A stretch of DNA of 64,000 nt, from NCBI GenBank assembly GCA_024579835.1, contig CP102060.1, positions 682,001 to 746,000 of the forward strand. Reading direction: 5' to 3'. Source of the DNA: Clostridiaceae bacterium HFYG-1003. GTDB lineage: Bacteria; Bacillota; Clostridia; Clostridiales; Clostridiaceae. A model generated the notes under the pieces. It saw only the letters and a program-made list of their open reading frames with translations. It was not told where the DNA came from and made no database searches. Shown in pieces: positions 60,061 through 64,000 of the stretch. Every line of letters begins with the position of its first letter. Position 1 is the first letter of the stretch. A program made the translations under genes and the position numbers.

Positions 60061-61602
60061 TAGTGTAAAGTTACTGTAGGTCGAAAATGAAAGAGAATAA
60101 GCCCAAGTGCTAGAATGTTAGTAACAACAACAAACAAACTACACGAAAGGACTTATTCTCATGCCTATCTTAACAGATTTCAACTCAATGTTCACCTCTC
60201 TCAGACAAGGTTTTGATTCAAGAATGGCAAGCGGTACCCTCACCATGGATCAAGTGGTCCAGGAGACTCACGAGCTGACGGATCGGATTGCCCGTGAGCA
60301 GATCCAGGATTATGTTCAGGTACTCGATGAGCGCCTGAGGAACTCACAGTTACGGAAAAAGGATTACTCCATCGAACGGCGTAATCAAACAAAAACCATC
60401 GCTACTACAGCCGGACCTGTGGTCTTTGACCGGACGTACTTTCGGGATAAAAAGACTAATCACCATGTGTGTCTGGTGGATCGTCTTCTGGGCCTTGAGC
60501 CCCATCAGAGAATCAGCCGGGAACTAGCCTCGTGTCTTCTCTCCAGTGCTAAAGATATTTCTTACCAGGGGACGGTGGAGCGCTATGCAAGCAGCGGAAT
60601 TACCAGCCGCACTACGGTAATGAATCTGGTCCATCGACTGGGGAACATTGAGTCTTCTGAGGGACCCCTGCCTCAGAAAAAAGTGGTATCTCGGATCTAT
60701 ATTGAGGCCGATGAGGATCATGTAGCTATGCAGGACGGTTCCAATCAGCAGATGCGGCTGATCTACGTCCATGAGGGGCAGCAGAGTGTCGGGAAGAGAC
60801 GCAAGGCCTTAATGGGTGTACGTCGATTTGCAGGCTTCTACAAGGGCAACTCGGATGAACTGTGGTACGAAGTGTTCGATTACCTGAACTCGGCTTATGA
60901 GGTAGATAAGATCGAGGAAATCTCCTTATCAGGGGATGGGGCGACCTGGATCAAGATGGGTGCCCAGATTCTGCCTCGATGCAAGCTCTATCTGGATAAG
61001 TTCCACCTGGAAAAGGCCCTGCGCCAGGCGGCAACGCCGATTGATTCCTACAAAGGGACAAAGGATGAATATTACTGGTACCTCAAAGACGCCATCAGCA
61101 TGGACTCCCTTGAGGACATCAACACATTCTTCGAATCAGCGGCGGGATTGCCGCTTAAAAAGACCCAGGAAAAGAAGTTAGGCGAGATGCAAACCTATCT
61201 TGTGTCCAACTGGGAATCGATCCAGAACGCGGCCAAGTCGGGCTATCAGGGCTGCAGTGCGGAAGGGCATGTCAGTCATGTGCTTTCCTCACGGTTATCT
61301 TCACGCCCGATGGGGTGGAGCACAGTAGGTGCTGAGAATATAGCGCGCATGCGAGTTTTCGTCCTCAATGGCGGGGATCTCATGGGCTACTTCGCTGCCA
61401 AAGAGAAAGAAAAGAAGAAGGAAGCCCGACTTTTGAGGCTGGAAAAACGGATCGTGAAGAAGAGCCGGGTCTACCCGGTAAAACAAGGTTCAATCAGCTA
61501 TGCAACGCCTCATTTTGGGTGGTATAAATCGTAAAACCCGGGCTACTTGGAATCCGCACGGCAGGCTTATTCAGTTTTTGAACCGAAAGTAAGTTGACAC
61601 TA
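60061..61602 (+). mobile_element. ISLre2-family insertion sequence
   Basis: A 1542-bp element. The left end TAGTGTAAAGTTACTGTAGG (60061 on) matches the right end read inwards, TAGTGTCAACTTACTTTCGG (61602 back), over about 30 bases with few mismatches. The 13-bp sequence TCGATGGGATGGT flanks both sides (60048-60060 and 61603-61615), extended to 16 identical bases when CTA before it is counted. It carries one transposase on the plus strand. Its right end lies 19 bases from the -35 of ychF. Confidence 0.9.
60161..61534 (+). CDS. ISLre2-family transposase (UPF0236 type)
   Basis: A 457-residue transposase of the ISLre2 family. Signatures are the N-terminal KKDYSIERRNQTKTIATTAGPVVFDRTYF, YIEADEDHVAMQ with its acidic residues, SLSGDGATWIKMG, and KLYLDKFHLEKAL. 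SAEGHVSHVLSSRLSSRPMGWS and the C-terminal lysine-rich segment complete it. The frame is intact. The start follows ACGAAAGGACTTATTCTC. Confidence 0.95.
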   Translation: MPILTDFNSMFTSLRQGFDSRMASGTLTMDQVVQETHELTDRIAREQIQDYVQVLDERLRNSQLRKKDYSIERRNQTKTIATTAGPVVFDRTYFRDKKTNHHVCLVDRLLGLEPHQRISRELASCLLSSAKDISYQGTVERYASSGITSRTTVMNLVHRLGNIESSEGPLPQKKVVSRIYIEADEDHVAMQDGSNQQMRLIYVHEGQQSVGKRRKALMGVRRFAGFYKGNSDELWYEVFDYLNSAYEVDKIEEISLSGDGATWIKMGAQILPRCKLYLDKFHLEKALRQAATPIDSYKGTKDEYYWYLKDAISMDSLEDINTFFESAAGLPLKKTQEKKLGEMQTYLVSNWESIQNAAKSGYQGCSAEGHVSHVLSSRLSSRPMGWSTVGAENIARMRVFVLNGGDLMGYFAAKEKEKKKEARLLRLEKRIVKKSRVYPVKQGSISYATPHFGWYKS

Positions 61603-61615
61603 TCGATGGGATGGT
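61603..61615 (+). repeat. Target site copy, right of the ISLre2-type element
   Basis: TCGATGGGATGGT, identical to the copy at 60048-60060. Confidence 0.9.
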
Positions 61616-61620
61616 CTGCC

Positions 61621-61650
61621 TTGAACAAAAGGGAGTCCATGGGTTATAAT
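61621..61650 (+). promoter_or_regulatory. Promoter of ychF
   Basis: TTGAAC (61621-61626), 18-base spacer, TATAAT (61645-61650), 30 bases before the start and only six bases past the insertion target copy. Confidence 0.8.
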
Positions 61651-61680
61651 GAGCAGTGGTAAACGTGAGGAGTTGAATTT

Positions 61681-62778
61681 ATGAAATTAGGAATCGTGGG
61701 GCTGCCCAATGTCGGGAAAAGCACCCTTTTTAATGCCATTACGCAGGCTGGCGCAGAGTCAGCCAATTATCCCTTTTGCACCATTGAACCCAATGTCGGT
61801 GTCGTCGCGGTGCCGGACGAGCGGCTGGACCGCCTGGCCGAGGTATATCATTCCAAAAAGAAAGTTGAAACGGCGATCGAGTTCTATGATATTGCCGGTC
61901 TGGTAAAAGGTGCTTCCAAAGGCGAAGGTTTGGGCAACAAGTTCCTGTCCCATATCCGTGAAGTCGAAGCCATTGTCCATGTCGTCCGGGCTTTTGAAGA
62001 TCCCAATGTCGTTCATGTGGACGGCAACGTGGATCCGATCCGGGATATCGAGACCATCAATCTGGAACTGATTCTGGCCGATCTGGAAGTGCTGGAAAAA
62101 CGCATGGATAAGTCCCTGCGCCAGGTCCGTTCAGGCGATAAGACGGCAAAGGTCGAGTATGCCCTGATGGAACGAATCAAGGCTCATCTGGAACTGGAGA
62201 AACCGGTCCGGACATTAGAATTCACACCGGAAGAGGAAGAGATTGTCCGCCAGTTTTTCCTGATCACTTCGAAAAAAGTTCTGTATGTCGCCAACATTTC
62301 CGAAGATGATCTGGCCGCAGGCAACCTGAATAATGACATGGTGGAAAAAATCAGAAACTATGCCCATCAGGAAGGGGCTGGCGTTATTGTCGTCTGCGCC
62401 AAGTTGGAAGAAGACATGTCCGGTCTGTCCGATGCCGAGAAACATGAAATGCTGTCAGAGTACGGATTAAAGGAAACCGGGCTGGACCAGCTGGTCAAGG
62501 AAAGCTATGACCTGCTGGGGCTGATGAGCTTCCTGACCGCCGGACCCATGGAATCCAGAGCCTGGACCATCAAGAAAGGCACCAAAGCGCCCCAGGCAGC
62601 CGGAAAAATTCATTCCGATATCGAACGAGGCTTCATTCGGGCCGAAATTGTTTCCTTCAATGATCTCATTGCCTGCGGCTCGGAAGCCCATGCCAAAGAG
62701 AAGGGGCTGTTCCGCCTGGAAGGCAAGGAATACATCATGCAGGACGGCGATGTGGTGAACTTCCGGTTCAACGTCTAG
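61681..62778 (+). CDS. ychF: Redox-regulated ATPase YchF (OLA1 family)
   Basis: A P-loop protein of the Obg superfamily that prefers ATP to GTP. The 365-residue sequence starts [21 protein letters not shown] with the Walker [10 protein letters not shown] (7-15). It has [20 protein letters not shown], the altered G4 motif NISE in YVANISEDD that explains ATP preference, and the C-terminal TGS domain ending [18 protein letters not shown]. It is full length and intact; the two insertion sequences upstream have left its promoter in place. Confidence 0.97.
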   Translation: MKLGIVGLPNVGKSTLFNAITQAGAESANYPFCTIEPNVGVVAVPDERLDRLAEVYHSKKKVETAIEFYDIAGLVKGASKGEGLGNKFLSHIREVEAIVHVVRAFEDPNVVHVDGNVDPIRDIETINLELILADLEVLEKRMDKSLRQVRSGDKTAKVEYALMERIKAHLELEKPVRTLEFTPEEEEIVRQFFLITSKKVLYVANISEDDLAAGNLNNDMVEKIRNYAHQEGAGVIVVCAKLEEDMSGLSDAEKHEMLSEYGLKETGLDQLVKESYDLLGLMSFLTAGPMESRAWTIKKGTKAPQAAGKIHSDIERGFIRAEIVSFNDLIACGSEAHAKEKGLFRLEGKEYIMQDGDVVNFRFNV

Positions 62779-62813
62779 GGTCGTTCAGGCATTTCTGCCG
62801 GGAACCTGAAAAT

Positions 62814-62861
62814 AATCCGGAAGACAATCCGGAAGACAATTCGGAAGAAAATCCAAAGGAC
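62814..62861 (+). repeat. 12-bp tandem repeat, four copies
   Basis: AATCCGGAAGAC twice, then AATTCGGAAGAA and AATCCAAAGGAC, right after ychF. Confidence 0.85.
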
Positions 62862-62954
62862 ATCTGAAAATACAGCGTGGGGATTCTGTAGGGACCAAAT
62901 AGAACATCCATAGGTATCAACAACCCATGGTGAAGATGTTTCAAATGGATTCTG

Positions 62955-63000
62955 AAAAAGCAAGATAACCTGCCGGCATGGCAGGTTATCTTGCTTTTTG
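62955..63000 (+). terminator. Hairpin terminator downstream of ychF
   Basis: AAAAAGCAAGATAACCTGCC pairs with GGCAGGTTATCTTGCTTTTT. It lies between ychF and the convergent membrane protein gene and could serve both. Confidence 0.88.
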
Positions 63001-63011
63001 CTGTCTAGTTA

Positions 63012-63041
63012 TTAACTGACCGGTTTTTAACTGACCGGTTT
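63012..63041 (+). repeat. 15-bp direct repeat, two copies
   Basis: TTAACTGACCGGTTT occurs twice head to tail and is followed by partial matches (GAACGGTCTAGTTT). The rest of 62779-63103 holds no gene that can be supported. Confidence 0.8.
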
Positions 63042-63103
63042 GAACGGTCTAGTTTATTGCTGTCTGATTTGCATTATCTAGTTTTCAATAAATTTCATTT
63101 ACA

Positions 63104-63541
63104 TCAATATCGGGTCTTCACTGGACGGCCTGTGAGGATTGGCTTATTCACCAGCTGAATCCGAACAAGGATGACTGTCACAAACAGCGTTCCCAGCAGG
63201 GTCGCGGTTTCCCATTGGTACTGTACCCCGAAATAATTGACCAGACCCAAAAACGGGAGAATGATCGTATTGGACAGCCAGTCAAAGACGGCGGGCAGTT
63301 CAATCACTCCTTCGATTTTGATCTTGATTCGAAGCAGCACCAGCATGGTCATGATGAACCAGCTCAGCAAATAAAAATCAAGGACGCGGCGGGTTCGAAC
63401 CAGGAGGATGAACAGTAGCCACAGCACAGCCAGGGCAGTGCCGGTAGTCATCACGATCTCGGGTTGGGATGCGTTGGCGCTATTATAAAAAAAAGCTGTT
63501 AAAGTCAGTAACAGCGGCAATAGAGCATTGATCAGCTTCAT
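63104..63541 (-). CDS. Small membrane protein of unknown function
   Basis: A 145-residue protein with four hydrophobic segments (about 3-20, 30-48, 55-72 and 105-128) and a basic C-terminus. No motif recognised. The start at 63541 has GATGAGGCAACCACT upstream. It has no coupled neighbour. Confidence 0.65.
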   Translation of the reverse strand: MKLINALLPLLLTLTAFFYNSANASQPEIVMTTGTALAVLWLLFILLVRTRRVLDFYLLSWFIMTMLVLLRIKIKIEGVIELPAVFDWLSNTIILPFLGLVNYFGVQYQWETATLLGTLFVTVILVRIQLVNKPILTGRPVKTRY

Positions 63542-63908
63542 AGTGGTTGCCTCATCTTACGTTGAATTGAAATCGTTCTACAATCTATAAAGATAGCTTA
63601 TCAAATGGGGTAGCAAGTGGCAATCTATTTTTCGTTACCAAATTGTTACTTTTTCTCGGCGGCGGAAAGAAAGCCCTGGGGCGGAATGGATTTTATGCTG
63701 CGGTTATTTTCATTCTCAGGTGTGCTTCAACCGACAGTGACCAGCCAAACTGAAATTAAGCTGGTTTTAACAAATCAGGGAGAGAATTGAGCTATAATTG
63801 AGTTAATAAAGAGGTGAACTATTTCCAGGTATTTGATCGGAAGAGCCTGGGATGCCACCGGTGACTGTCGGCGGCACGGCATGATGACCGCCGCCTAGAA
63901 GGAGACGT
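63542..63908 (+). promoter_or_regulatory. Intergenic region with promoter and structured leader
   Basis: A TATAAT at 63793-63798 probably drives the downstream gene, giving a leader of about 105 bases. In it, CCAGG (63825-63829) can pair with CCTGG (63846-63850). CGGCGGC (63869-63875) can pair either with GCCACCG (63854-63860) or with GCCGCC (63890-63895), so two exclusive structures are possible. It matches no riboswitch class that I can recognise. The first 240 bases show nothing else. Confidence 0.5.
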
Positions 63909-64000
63909 ATGACAGAATATTTTAAGAAAATTGGGATCGGGAAATTCATTCTGATGTTCCTGCTGAGTATCGGCCTGAGCGTAGCCCTGTTAATTCCCTA
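63909..64000 (+). CDS. Start of a membrane protein gene (cut by the window edge)
   Basis: An ATG with GAAGGAGACGT upstream begins MTEYFKKIGIGKFILMFLLS..., a positively charged start and a hydrophobic span. Thirty residues are visible before the window ends. No identification is possible. Confidence 0.7.
   Translation, partial: MTEYFKKIGIGKFILMFLLSIGLSVALLIP

Noticed and set aside
57858-61615. A composite transposon formed by the two insertion sequences
   Set aside because: The elements belong to different families with different end sequences and have no genes between them; separate insertions explain the structure.
63801-63908. Fluoride riboswitch
   Set aside because: A TGATGACC segment recalls the 3' part of that class, but the complementary 5' segment does not pair as required.

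Overview
This window is a chromosomal segment from a low-to-mid GC Firmicute, most likely class Clostridia. The main evidence is a 45-residue, six-cysteine SCIFF peptide next to its radical SAM maturase, set between yajC and secDF as is usual in Clostridia. Supporting evidence comes from a class A RNase P RNA, a clostridial-style relA-dtd-MBL-hemZ-aspS run, a CarD-like regulator, and an orphan adenine methyltransferase resembling the clostridial CamA family. No tRNA, rRNA, CRISPR array or prophage was seen. Gene starts were chosen from ribosome binding sites, so several are shorter than the longest possible reading frame.

Layout. 1-7 kb: the 3' end of rpoD, a membrane protein, trmK with a Nif3-family gene, the RNase P RNA with a clear promoter and terminator, a short possibly frameshifted membrane ORF, a DUF3810 membrane protein, msrA, and a secreted coiled-coil/3D-domain protein. 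8-21 kb: an rRNA/tRNA methyltransferase, a long AT-rich intergenic region, a sigma factor overlapping a ComEC-like gene, holA, rpsT, lepA-hemW, a GNAT gene with yaaA, and transketolase. 21-30 kb: ogt, PBP1A and hpt on the minus strand, a degenerate tyrosine recombinase-like gene, then hflX (with an extra N-terminal JAMM-like domain), a nucleotidyltransferase-like gene and a YigZ gene. 30-39 kb: yebC, a zinc-ribbon membrane protein, the pseudouridine catabolism pair psuK-psuG, then ruvA-ruvB-queA-tgt (Holliday junction resolution and queuosine tRNA modification).

39-57 kb: yajC, SCIFF peptide, SCIFF maturase, secDF; a BlaI/BlaR1-like regulator pair behind an inverted-repeat operator; carD; apt; relA-dtd-MBL hydrolase-hemZ-aspS-membrane protein; a cyclodeaminase; and the CamA-like DNA methyltransferase followed by a DUF1801 protein and a flavodoxin-like reductase, the last five tightly packed. 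57.8-61.6 kb: two insertion sequences lie side by side at one target. The first is an ISAs1-type element with a translationally coupled accessory gene, the second an ISLre2-type element. Both have recognisable terminal inverted repeats, and three copies of the target sequence mark two successive insertions. 61.6-64 kb: ychF, whose promoter starts a few bases past the second element, a small membrane protein, and the beginning of another membrane protein behind a structured leader.

Most of the window is housekeeping. The points most worth attention are the CamA-like methyltransferase, the SCIFF locus with its own promoter and internal hairpin, the two-gene ISAs1 element and double insertion, the HflX fusion, the recombinase lacking canonical catalytic residues, and recurrent 12-20 bp tandem repeats in intergenic DNA.
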